From Rhodococcus ruber NBRC 15591 (GTDB lineage Bacteria; Actinomycetota; Actinomycetes; Mycobacteriales; Mycobacteriaceae): a stretch of DNA of 64,000 bases. The stretch's first letter is position 1. Every line of letters begins with the position of its first letter. Where the stretch lies: contig NZ_BCXE01000035.1 in the NCBI RefSeq assembly GCF_001894945.1, forward strand, positions 62,001 to 126,000, in the 5' to 3' direction. Positions 29,799 through 39,500 of this stretch are shown here, in pieces. Position numbers and translations under genes: made by a program. Under the pieces are notes generated by a model. That model was given only the letters and a program-made list of their open reading frames with translations, was not told the origin of the DNA and made no database searches.

Positions 29799-30365
29799 AT
29801 GGACGCCGAAGCCCCGATTCGTCTCGAGATCGTCGTCGCCAGCGTGCGGGCCGGGCGGATCGCGCCCGTCGTCGCCGACTGGTTCGCCGCCGCCGCGCGG
29901 CAACGCCGCGAGTTCGACGTCGGCGTGCTCGACCTCGCCGACACCCCGCTGCCGCAGGATCTGTCCGGCGGCCGGGAGGCCGAGGCGTTCACCCGGCGCA
30001 TCGGTGCGGCCGACGCGTTCGCGATCGTCACCTCCGAGTACAACCACGGCTATCCGGCCGCCCTGAAGACCGCCCTCGACACCGTCAAACACGAATGGCG
30101 CACCAAGCCGGTCGGATTCGTCTCCTACGGCGGGCTCTCCGGCGGTCTGCGCGCCGTCGAACAACTCCGGCAGGTCGTCGTAGAGGTGCACATGGTTCCC
30201 GTGCGCGAATCGGTCAGCTTCCACCGCGTCAAGCACGCCTTCGCCGCCGACGGCACCACCACCGACGGCGCCGCCGCAGATGCGGCCCAGCGGATGCTGA
30301 CCCAGCTCGCCTGGTGGGCACGGACCGTGCGCGCCGGACAGAGCGCCGAACCCTACCCGGGCTGA
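29799..30365 (+). CDS. NADPH-dependent FMN reductase family protein
   Basis: 188 residues with a flavodoxin-like fold: phosphate loop IVVASVRAGRIAP and the conserved SEYNHGYPAALKTALD, then GFVSYGGLSGG. It should bind FMN and reduce flavin, quinone or chromate-like acceptors with NAD(P)H. TACCAT stands 6 nt before the ATG with no ribosome binding site, again a leaderless layout. Its last 13 nt overlap the 3' end of the convergent eccE. Confidence 0.88.
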   Translation: MDAEAPIRLEIVVASVRAGRIAPVVADWFAAAARQRREFDVGVLDLADTPLPQDLSGGREAEAFTRRIGAADAFAIVTSEYNHGYPAALKTALDTVKHEWRTKPVGFVSYGGLSGGLRAVEQLRQVVVEVHMVPVRESVSFHRVKHAFAADGTTTDGAAADAAQRMLTQLAWWARTVRAGQSAEPYPG

Positions 30366-31978
30366 GGAACCCGGCTGCGCCCACCCGCGCGCGGACGACC
30401 GAGGAACGCGGCTTCGGCGCCGACACTCACCAGCGACAACGACACCCGGCGGCCCCCAGCCGTGAGCACCACCCGATCCCCGGCCGCTCCGGGCTGCAGG
30501 ATCGACACGTCCGGGCGCTCACGCGGCCACCGATCCGGATCCACGTGCACGTGGATCGCGGTCGCCCCGGCGGGAACCGCCGCCGGGCGCACACCGTCGT
30601 ACACGATCGTGTCGAAACCCCGCTCGTCGCCACCGAGGCGCAACCGGTCCGGTCCCGCGGCGGCGAGCAGGGGGCGCCAGGCCGAGGCGCGATCGGTGTG
30701 GATCGCCACCCGCGCGCCGATCGCGACCGACCGGAACACCAGCTGCTGCGCCAGGTACAGCTCCCCGGCGACGTAGACGGTGCGCACGCCCCGGCCGGTC
30801 ACGCGAGCTGACACGGCCGCTCCGGATTCGTCCGCCCCGACCACCTGCCCGCATCCTGTCACCGGCAGGGTCAGGGCGTCGGCGTCGCCGAGCTGCACGG
30901 TGCGCAGGGGGACCAGATCCTCGAGCCCCGCCGCGGCCGTCGGCGTCGACGCCAGCAACCCGTCCAGTTCGCGACTCCACAACCGCCGAGTGCCCGGCAT
31001 CCGGCGGCTCGGCTCGGGGGACCGGCTCGTTCCGCGCAGCACCGCCCCCACCCGCACGGTTCCGGGCTCGGTGCCGGGTCGCAGGCGCACCGTGATCGTC
31101 GCCGACGACAGCGGCTCCGACCAGACGCGGGTCAAGGTCGCCCGGTCGAGGTGACCCGGTTCGACGACCGAGGCCCGGCTGAGACCGCCGGGAAGCCGTA
31201 CCGCGTCGCGATCCTCCTCGAGCAGTAGCGGATCCGCGCATCCGGTGACGGACTCCACCGCCCGGGTGATCTCTCCCGCGTCGAGGATCCGCGCGGCGTG
31301 GTGCTGTTCCGCCAACGCCCGCACGACCCGGCGCGCCGCGATGCTCACGGCGCGTGCCGCGCCCTCGGCCCCGCCGCCCCGGCGCGCCACCGCGGCCGGG
31401 CAGGCGAGGGCGTCGAACCGCAGCGCGAGCCACACCGTGCGGGTCCCGGCGGCGGGCAGCGGACCGACCAGGCTCCCGTATGCCTCGCCGGCCACGGTCT
31501 CGTCGCACGCCCGGCGGCCGTGCGCGACGACGTCGATCCCGTCGAGTTCGACGTCGTGCCGCGAGAGGCACGCGGCGATCGCCGCCAGCGGAAGCCGGCG
31601 CAGGGGATCTGCCCGGTCGCGTGTCAGCCGGGTGAGGTCGCCGCCCGTCGGCACCAGCTCCACGACCGCGACGACGGCCGAGCCGTCCCAGCACACCCCG
31701 ACAGGTCCGTCGCCGGCCGCGGCGACGTCGACGATCACCGGGGCGGTACGGATCGGACGGTTCCGGAATCGCCACCATTCCCGCGACCAGTCGACGGCGT
31801 CGCGCCCCCGGACCGGGACCACCACCGACACCGCGGCCAGCGCCGCCACGACCACCGAAGCGGGAAGCGGGGCGCCGGCGGCCGCCGCGATCGTCCACCC
31901 GATCAGCGCTGCACACTGCGCCCGCACGACCCCGGCCGCGGAGCGGCGCCGTGGCCGCCGGAAAACCCCATGCTGCAC
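30353..31978 (-). CDS. eccE: Type VII secretion protein EccE
   Basis: 541 residues. Two adjacent hydrophobic spans near the N-terminus (about 17-55, with WTIAAAAGAPLPASVVVAAL) and a long periplasmic-side domain fit EccE, the ESX subunit that stabilises the membrane complex and contacts MycP. GTG 31978 has GGGGGAA upstream. It is divergent from eccB and ends tail-to-tail with an FMN reductase gene. From memory, M. tuberculosis ESX-4 lacks eccE whereas M. abscessus ESX-4 has it, so this locus represents the complete form. Confidence 0.82.
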   Translation of the reverse strand: MQHGVFRRPRRRSAAGVVRAQCAALIGWTIAAAAGAPLPASVVVAALAAVSVVVPVRGRDAVDWSREWWRFRNRPIRTAPVIVDVAAAGDGPVGVCWDGSAVVAVVELVPTGGDLTRLTRDRADPLRRLPLAAIAACLSRHDVELDGIDVVAHGRRACDETVAGEAYGSLVGPLPAAGTRTVWLALRFDALACPAAVARRGGGAEGAARAVSIAARRVVRALAEQHHAARILDAGEITRAVESVTGCADPLLLEEDRDAVRLPGGLSRASVVEPGHLDRATLTRVWSEPLSSATITVRLRPGTEPGTVRVGAVLRGTSRSPEPSRRMPGTRRLWSRELDGLLASTPTAAAGLEDLVPLRTVQLGDADALTLPVTGCGQVVGADESGAAVSARVTGRGVRTVYVAGELYLAQQLVFRSVAIGARVAIHTDRASAWRPLLAAAGPDRLRLGGDERGFDTIVYDGVRPAAVPAGATAIHVHVDPDRWPRERPDVSILQPGAAGDRVVLTAGGRRVSLSLVSVGAEAAFLGRPRAGGRSRVPQPG

Positions 31979-32082
31979 GACGATTCCCCCGTTCCCCCCG
32001 AGCGACGGCCCGGTCCCCCCGATGTTCCCCGCCGGAACTGTACTGTGTTGCGGCGGAGGGGGCGTCGTACGGGGGAGGATCG

Positions 32083-33537
32083 ATGGGAGCGCAGCCGACC
32101 ACGCGCTGGCAGGTCAACGGCTACCGGTTTCTGGTGCGCCGCATGGAGCATGCACTGGTGCGGCGGGACGTGCGGATGATCCACGACCCGATGCGGTCGC
32201 AGTCACGCGCGCTGGCGGTGGGTGCCGTCCTCGCCTGTGTCGGACTCGCGGGCTGCGCCGCACTCGCCCTGTTCCGCCCGCAGGACAAGATCGGCGATGC
32301 CACCATCGTGGTGGGTCGCGAATCCGGCGCGATGCTGGTCGCGATCGACGGCACCTTCCATCCGGTGCTCAACCTGGCCTCCGCCCGCCTGGTGCTCGGG
32401 CGGCCCGACGAGCCCACCGTCGTCGCCGACGAGGAATTCGAGACGCGCCCACGGGGTTCCCTCGTCGGCATCCCCGGTGCGCCGTCGGCGCTGGCACACG
32501 TCGCGGAACCGCTGTCGTGGACGGTGTGCGACACCGTGGCCTCCGACGGAAGCCGCTCGGTCACCACAATTGTCGCCGCCGGGGAGCCCGCCTACGGCGA
32601 CCGCGCACGACCGCTCACCGACGACGAGGCCCTGCTCGTCGCGGCCGACGGCAGGCACCATCTGGTGTACCGCGGATCGCGCGCCGAAGTCGACCTGTCG
32701 GACCGCGCGCTCACCCGCGTTCTCGGCCTCGATGCCGGCATGGCGCGTCCCGTCGGTCCGGCCCTGCTCGCCGCCATCCCGGAGGTGCCGCGGCTCGAGG
32801 CTCCGCGGATCCCCGGCGCCGGCGACGAGCCCCGCTATCCTATCGGCTCGCTGACCGTCGGTTCGGTGGTCCGCGTCGCAGTGCCGGACGGGAAGAAGTT
32901 CTACGTCGTGCTGCGCGACGGTGTGCAGGAGGTGTCCGAGGCGACGGCACAGATCGTCCACTTCACCGATTCGCAGGGCGCCGCGGAGATCCCTGCCGTC
33001 CCGCCGGATCTGCTACGGGACGCGCCGGCCGTGCGGGGTCTCGACGTGGACACCTTCCCCACGACCGTGCCCACGGTCGTCGATGCCGGCGACCGCCCCG
33101 TCGGATGCCTGACGTGGACCCCGGAGGCCGCCGCGGACGGACAGTCGCGGTCCGTCGTCGAGGTGTCGGCAGGCTCGGCACTGCCGCTACCCGAGGGGGC
33201 GGTGCCGGTGTCCCTGGCTCAGGCGGACGGTGGCGGGCCCGAGGCCGACAGCGCGTACCTCGCGCCCGGCCGCGGCGCGTTCGTGCAGACCACCTCCGTC
33301 GCGCCGGACAGTGCGCGGCGCGGCGCCCTCTTCTACGTCGCCGACACCGGCGTGCGGTACGGCATCGTCGACGCGGACGCCGCGACCGCCCTGGGATTCT
33401 CCGAACCCGTGCCCGCGCCGTGGCAGATCGTCGAATTGTTCGCGCCGGGACCGGCACTCGGGCGGGCGGAGGCGCTCGTCGCTCACGACGGCGTCGCACC
33501 CGATCCGGACCCGGCGCCGGTCGGCGCCGGCAGCTGA
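32083..33537 (+). CDS. eccB: Type VII secretion protein EccB
   Basis: 484 residues. N-terminal cytoplasmic stretch with the family signature TTRWQVNGYRFLVRRMEHAL, one membrane span (about 43-64), then a large extracytoplasmic repeat domain with paired cysteines. EccB forms the periplasmic crown of the ESX complex. GGGGGAGG precedes the ATG. Its 3' end overlaps the convergent mycP by 55 bp, so neither C-terminus can change without affecting the other. Confidence 0.93.
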   Translation: MGAQPTTRWQVNGYRFLVRRMEHALVRRDVRMIHDPMRSQSRALAVGAVLACVGLAGCAALALFRPQDKIGDATIVVGRESGAMLVAIDGTFHPVLNLASARLVLGRPDEPTVVADEEFETRPRGSLVGIPGAPSALAHVAEPLSWTVCDTVASDGSRSVTTIVAAGEPAYGDRARPLTDDEALLVAADGRHHLVYRGSRAEVDLSDRALTRVLGLDAGMARPVGPALLAAIPEVPRLEAPRIPGAGDEPRYPIGSLTVGSVVRVAVPDGKKFYVVLRDGVQEVSEATAQIVHFTDSQGAAEIPAVPPDLLRDAPAVRGLDVDTFPTTVPTVVDAGDRPVGCLTWTPEAAADGQSRSVVEVSAGSALPLPEGAVPVSLAQADGGGPEADSAYLAPGRGAFVQTTSVAPDSARRGALFYVADTGVRYGIVDADAATALGFSEPVPAPWQIVELFAPGPALGRAEALVAHDGVAPDPDPAPVGAGS

Positions 33538-34880
33538 CGCCGGCGTCGCAGCGACGCTGTCGCTCCCACGATCACGAGCACCACAGTCGCCGCGACGACC
33601 GCGACGTTCCGGGGCCGTTGATCCGTCGGCGCCGGTGGTGCCGGGGATGCGACGGCCACCGAACGGGGCACCTGCGGACGCTCTTCCGTCCACGGGGCGG
33701 TCACCGCCGCGAACGGGTCGATGACGCCGTGTCCCACCCGCGGATTCCAGCCCTCGGCCGGCGCGTGCGCCGTGGCCTCGATCCGCAGCGCGACGGCGCG
33801 GGCATCGAGATGCGGAAATCGTGCCCGTACCAGCGCGACGGTCGCGGATACGAGTGGCGCCGCGAAACTGGTGCCCGACACCGGAATCGGGCCCTGTGCT
33901 CCCCGATAGGCGTCGACGAGGCCGTCCGCGGTGGGATGCAGGGAGACCACACCGCTGCCGGGTGCGGCGACATCCACCCACGGTCCCGGCAGGCTGAAGC
34001 TCGACGGTGAGCCGTCGGGCTCGACCGAACCGACCGTCAGTACGTAGTCGTCGTACCAGGCCGGCGAGGCCACGGTCGTGACCGCACGCCAGGGATCCTC
34101 GCCCGGGCGGAGCGGATCGAGTCCGTGCGGATTCGACCCCCGGCAGCGCTCCTCCACATTCCCGGCGGCGGCGACGACGACGGCGTCCTTCACCTCCGTC
34201 GCGTACCGCACCGCCGCCCCGAGTTCGGGGTCGTCGATCCCTTCTGCGGCCGGAGCGCAGGCGACCTCGGAGATGTTGATGACGGTGGCGCCGCGATCCG
34301 CGGCGTGGCGCACCGCCATCGCCATCGTGCGCACGTTGCCGTAGCCGGGTGACGTGCGCGCATCCTGGTCGTCGGCGTCCGGCCGGTGCGCCGAGAAGTG
34401 GCGGCTGGACTGGCGCACGGTGAGGATCCGCGCGTCCGGGGCGCCGCCGGCGAATCCCGACCCGGCGACCGGGCGGGCCGCGACGAGTCCCGCCACCAGG
34501 GTCCCGTGGGCGTCGCAGTCCTGCGTCCCGTCGCCCGAGGAGACGTAGTCCCCACCGGGGACCAGCCCGGGCAGCCTGGCGTTCCGGCCCACTCCGGTGT
34601 CGATCACCGCCACGAGCTGGCCCGCGCCGCGCGTCAACGGCCACACGGCCGGAAAATCCAGGAGGCGTTGCGGTTCCGGGATCGAGGCGGTGTCGTCGAC
34701 GGTGGCGACGGTGGTGCACGGCGAACGTTGCGCGGTATCGTCGACGGGGCCGGGCGCCGCGGGGGGAGGCAGGCTCCCGGCATCGGCGGGCGGGGGCTGC
34801 GCCCCGGCGAACGGGGCCGTGCCGAAGGACGAGGTCGTCAGCACCAGAGCGACGAGGAAGAGACGTGCCCCGCGGGCCAC
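33483..34880 (-). CDS. mycP: Mycosin, subtilisin-like serine protease of ESX
   Basis: 465 residues. Signal peptide, catalytic Asp94 (VAVIDTGVG), His125 (DAHGTLVAG), oxyanion Asn241 (AAAGN) and Ser338 (SGTSFAAP), then a C-terminal membrane anchor (VAVVAATVVLVIVGATA) with an RRRR stop-transfer. Mycosins are needed for ESX complex stability and cleave some secreted substrates. GTG start 1 nt after the eccD stop, so coupled. All catalytic residues are intact. Confidence 0.93.
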   Translation of the reverse strand: MARGARLFLVALVLTTSSFGTAPFAGAQPPPADAGSLPPPAAPGPVDDTAQRSPCTTVATVDDTASIPEPQRLLDFPAVWPLTRGAGQLVAVIDTGVGRNARLPGLVPGGDYVSSGDGTQDCDAHGTLVAGLVAARPVAGSGFAGGAPDARILTVRQSSRHFSAHRPDADDQDARTSPGYGNVRTMAMAVRHAADRGATVINISEVACAPAAEGIDDPELGAAVRYATEVKDAVVVAAAGNVEERCRGSNPHGLDPLRPGEDPWRAVTTVASPAWYDDYVLTVGSVEPDGSPSSFSLPGPWVDVAAPGSGVVSLHPTADGLVDAYRGAQGPIPVSGTSFAAPLVSATVALVRARFPHLDARAVALRIEATAHAPAEGWNPRVGHGVIDPFAAVTAPWTEERPQVPRSVAVASPAPPAPTDQRPRNVAVVAATVVLVIVGATASLRRRRQLPAPTGAGSGSGATPS

Positions 34881-34881
34881 G

Positions 34882-36342
34882 TCAGATCCCGCGGACGGCG
34901 GCGTAGAGCCCCGTGACCCAGCAGGCCAGCGGCAGGACCGTCGCGATCGTCGCGTACTCGACGAGCTCGGCGGCGCGCCGCTGCACCGGAGTGAACGAGC
35001 GACGCGGGGCGGCCACGCCGAACACCAGCGCTGCGGCCGCGACGCCCGCGGCGAGGGCGAAGACCGCGACGGGCGGCACGGATCCGCTGATCGCGGCCGC
35101 GGCGAGCAGGGCTACCGGCACGGATGCGCCGCCTGCCACCAGCAGCGTCGCCTGGCGCGCGTCGGTATAGGTGCGGCCCCGCAGCATGATCACCGCCGCA
35201 GCGGCGAGCGCCAGGGCGGTGCCCGGTCCGACGGGGTCGTCCCCGGACAGCGGGGCTGCCGCGCACCACGCACCGGCGACGGTCAGAACGGCTCCCGCAC
35301 CGACGAGACCGGTGAGGTGGTCGCGTGCCCGCGCGGCGGCCGCCGCGAGCTCGCCCCGATCGGGCAGGGACCGGTCCTCGCCGTCTGGGCCGTCCTCTCC
35401 GTCCTCGATCCGGGGTGCTCCCGCGCCGGGGCCGGGTACCGGGGGCAGCGGCAGGTCGGCGAGCTTCATGGCGAGCCGGGGAGCGAACGTCACGGTCAGC
35501 ATCGCCGTGACGACGACTCCGGCTCCGACCGCGGACGCGGGGATTCCCGAGGTGGCGACGAGGAAGGCGGCCGCCGCCACCGCGGCGACGGCGGCAACCG
35601 CGGTGAAGGGCACCCGTCCGACGTCGGCCGAGACCAGGACCAGGGTTGCCGCGGCCCCCGACAGGACCGCACCGAGCATCGAGTGTGCCGGTCCGAAGGC
35701 CCCCGGCACCACGAGGATTCCGGTGACGAAGGCGGCCGGCACCGCGCAGGCGCACAGCAGCGCCACGGGGCGACGGTCGTCGCGGGCCCGGCCGAGCAGG
35801 ATCCCGGCGAGCAGGAGCAGGACGGCGAGTGCGCCGCAGCCGGCCCCGGCGGCAAGCCGTCCCTCCGGCGCGGAAAGGCGCAGCAGAGCCCCCGCACCGA
35901 CCGCCGTCGCGGACAGGGTGACCGCTGCCGCGACCGTCGCCGCCGCGCCCGGCGACCAGCGGCCCGTCCCGGCCTCGTCGGCGGTCGCGACGCTGTGGGT
36001 CACGTCGTCGAACAGCGGGGGTGGCGCCGGTGTCGACGCGTCCTCGAGCACGAGCAGATCGCCGTCGCGGACGCCCTGCTCGTGCAGACTCAGTGCCGCC
36101 GCGAGCCGCGACGAACCGAGGCGGGCCAGCGCCCATGCTTCGGGCTCGACCCGCTCGACGGAGGGGTCGAAGTCGTTGACGGCGCGGTGACTCGCGACGA
36201 GGTCGACGACGCCGGGCACGATCAAGGCGACGGGCACGTCGCCGGGCAGGGCGAGATCGACCTGTGTGTGCCGTGCCAGCACGGTCACCCGGCAGAGTTC
36301 GGGTGGGTCGATCCGCCCCGGTTCGGTATGCGCAGCCGTCAT
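34882..36342 (-). CDS. eccD: Type VII secretion channel protein EccD
   Basis: 486 residues. An N-terminal ubiquitin-like domain (about 1-110, beginning CRVTVLARHTQVDLALPGDV) followed by eleven predicted membrane spans, the standard EccD architecture; EccD dimers form the membrane vestibule. ATG 36342 follows a GGGGGATGG stretch; the much longer upstream frame is antisense to eccC. Operon eccD-mycP, divergent from eccC, the same arrangement as in mycobacterial ESX-4. Confidence 0.93.
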   Translation of the reverse strand: MTAAHTEPGRIDPPELCRVTVLARHTQVDLALPGDVPVALIVPGVVDLVASHRAVNDFDPSVERVEPEAWALARLGSSRLAAALSLHEQGVRDGDLLVLEDASTPAPPPLFDDVTHSVATADEAGTGRWSPGAAATVAAAVTLSATAVGAGALLRLSAPEGRLAAGAGCGALAVLLLLAGILLGRARDDRRPVALLCACAVPAAFVTGILVVPGAFGPAHSMLGAVLSGAAATLVLVSADVGRVPFTAVAAVAAVAAAAFLVATSGIPASAVGAGVVVTAMLTVTFAPRLAMKLADLPLPPVPGPGAGAPRIEDGEDGPDGEDRSLPDRGELAAAAARARDHLTGLVGAGAVLTVAGAWCAAAPLSGDDPVGPGTALALAAAAVIMLRGRTYTDARQATLLVAGGASVPVALLAAAAISGSVPPVAVFALAAGVAAAALVFGVAAPRRSFTPVQRRAAELVEYATIATVLPLACWVTGLYAAVRGI

Positions 36343-36555
36343 CGTCCATCCCCCCGTCGTCCCCCGACCGTGCTTCGGTCCGGACGGGCTCGCCCGCCCG
36401 CCCGGACCTCGCGGAGACGATACGACATCGCCTCGCGCAGACGCCGTCGCGTCCGCCTGCATGCCGATCCATCCGGTGTGCGTTACCCTTCGTCGACCGT
36501 GGGGGGACGGCCGTCGCGAGGACGGCTGCCGTGGTGGGGCGGTGGGGGTGGGTTC

Positions 36556-39500
36556 GTGAGCACAGTGCGGTTCGTGGGGACAGTGCGGTTCGTGCGCAGG
36601 CCGCGGCGCGAGGTGCCGCGCGTACCGGTGGGCGAGGTGGGAATGCAGGCCCCGCCGGAGATTCCGCGCTCGACGCCGGGCAATCTCCTGGCGAAGTTGC
36701 TGCCGGTCGTGATGGTCGCGGCGATGATCGGCATGGTGGCGCTGATGTTCGGTTCCGGGGCGGCGCGGAGCCCGATGTCGCTCGTCTTCCCGCTCATGAT
36801 GGTCGTCTCGATGGTCGGCATGTTCGCGGGCAGCCGCGGAGGCGGAGCGAAAGCGGCGGAGGCGGACGAGGATCGAAAGGACTACCTGCGGTATCTCGAC
36901 GGTCTCCGGCGGGAGGTCCACGACACCGCGGACCGGCAGCGGCGCGCCCTCGAATGGACGCATCCCGACCCGGCCGTGCTGTGGACGCTCGCGGGGACGG
37001 TACGCATGTGGGAACGTGGCGGCACCGACGCCGACTTCTGCCACGTCCGGGTCGGGCTCAGCGGCCAACGTCTCGCGACCCGGCTGATCGCTCCCGACAC
37101 CGGTCCCGTCGAGGACCTCGAACCGGTGGCAGCCGTGTCGCTGCGGCGGTTCGTGCGCGCGCACTCGGTCGTGCCGGCTCTGCCGACCGCGGTGTCGCTG
37201 CGCGGGTTCGCGGCCGTGTCGTTCGGCGGCGACCGCCGCACGGCACGCGATCTGGTACGCGCGATGCTCCTGCAACTGTGCACCTTCCACAGCACGGAGG
37301 TCCTGCGAATCGCCGTCGTGTGCGGGCCGGACACGGCTGACGAGTGGGACTGGGTCAAGTGGCTGCCGCACGTGCAGAACCACGAGATCGTCGACGGGGC
37401 GGGTAGCGCCCGCGCCGTGTTCGGGTCGGTCCGCGATCTCGAGGCCGCATTCGCCGACCGCCTGACGGGGCGCGGGCGATTCGCCCGCAACGCGGCCCCG
37501 GTCGACGGTGTGCCCCAACTGGTGATCGTGATCGACGGGGGCGTACACGGCTCGGGTTCGGGGATCCTCGACGACGGACTCGACTCCGTCACGATCCTGG
37601 ACCTGTGCGCGTCGATGCCCGTCGCGGCGGCCTCCCGCGGACTCGAACTCGTTGTCGGTCCGGGACGCCTGGGTGCCCGCGCCGGCGAGCGGGTGGAGAC
37701 CTTCGCGGTGCCGGACGGAGCAAGCGTGGCGCAGGCACAGACGGCGGCGCGGCGACTGGCGCCGTACCGAGCCACCCACCGGGCCGCCGAGTCCGGTGCC
37801 GGTGAGAATCGGCCGGACCGGTGGGAGGAGCTGCTCGGGCTCGGCGACGTCGCACAGTTCGACCCCGGCCGGGCATGGTCGCCGCGGCGGGGGCGCAACC
37901 GGTTGCGGGTCCCGATCGGAATCGGAACCGACGGCACACCGGTCGAACTGGACCTGAAGGAGGCCGCCGAGGGTGGCATGGGCCCGCACGGATTGTGCAT
38001 CGGCGCCACCGGCTCGGGAAAATCGGAGCTGTTGCGAACCCTGGTACTGGGTCTGATCGCGACGCACGCCCCCGAGTCGCTGAATCTCGTTCTCGTCGAC
38101 TTCAAGGGCGGCGCAACCTTTCTCGGACTCGAGTCGGCGCCGCACGTCGCGGCGGTGATCACCAATCTCGCCGACGAGCTGGCCATGGTCGATCGGATGA
38201 AGGATGCCCTCGAGGGCGAGATGAACCGCAGGCAGGAGCTTCTGCGTGCGGCAGGTAACTTCGCGAACGTGGGCGACTACGAACGCGCCCGCGCCGGCGG
38301 TGCAGCGCTGGCACCGTTGCCGGCGCTGGTCGTCGTCGTGGACGAGTTCTCGGAGTTGCTCACGCAGCAGCCGGACTTCGCGGACCTGTTCGCCGCGATC
38401 GGCCGGCTGGGGCGGTCCCTGCACATGCATCTGCTGCTCGCCAGTCAGCGAATCGACGAGGGCCGGTTACGCGGACTCGACAGTCATCTGTCGTACCGCA
38501 TTGGACTGAAAACCTTCTCGGCCAACGAATCCCGAAGTGTTCTCGGCGTCCCCGACGCCTACCACCTGCCGCCCTCGCCGGGAGCCGGATACCTCAAGTG
38601 CGACTCGGCGGAGATCGTGCGGTTCGCTGCCGCCTACGTGTCGGGGCCCTACGAGCGTCGCCGCTCGGACCGGTCGGTGACCCGGCACGGCACTGCAGCC
38701 GCCCGGTCGCGGCTGTTCACCACCGCGGAAGTGCCCCTGGCGCAGCCCGAACCCGTTCCCGAGCCGGTCGAGCCCGGCGACGATCCCCTCCCTGCCGAGG
38801 AAAGCCGCTCCGTGCTCGATGTCCTCGTCGCGCAGGTCCGCGGCCACGGCGCACCCGCGCACGAGGTCTGGCTGCCGCCTCTCGATGCGGCGCCGAGCCT
38901 GGACCGGCTCCTTCCCCGGTCGTTGCTGACCGGTGACGTGCTGCCGCGGAGCATCCTGCGCACGCCGATCGGCATCGTGGACCGCCCCTTCGAGCAACGG
39001 CGGGATCCGCTGGTGGTGGACCTCTCCGGCTCGGCCGGCAACGTGGTCGTCGTCGGAGGACCGCGCTCCGGCAAGTCGACGATGCTCCGCAGCCTCGTCC
39101 TGTCGATGGCGATGACGCACACGTCCGAACAGGTGCAGTTCTACTGTCTGGACTTCGGCGGCGGGGCGCTGGCCGGCCTCGCCGGCCTCCCGCACGTCGG
39201 CTCGGTCGCCAACCGGCTGGACGCCGACCGCGTCCGCCGGACGATCGCCGAGCTGACCGCCCTGCTGCGGCGCCGGGAGGGCCGATTCGGCGAACTCGGC
39301 CTCGAATCGATGGCCGAGTTGCGCCGTCGCCGGGCCGGCGGCGGGCCGGGTGCGGACGTGGACGCCTTCGGCGACGTGTTCCTCGTGATCGACGGCTGGC
39401 CCAGCATCCGGCAGGACTTCGAGGCCCTGGAGCCGCAGGTCGCGGTGCTGGCCGCCCAGGGGCTGTCCTTCGGCATCCACGTGGTGCTCACCGCGCCGCG

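Noticed and set aside
34597-36555. Open frame of ~650 codons upstream of and in frame with eccC
   Set aside because: It is antisense to mycP and eccD, has shadow composition (Arg/Gly/Ala-rich) and no family features; the EccC N-terminus begins at 36556.
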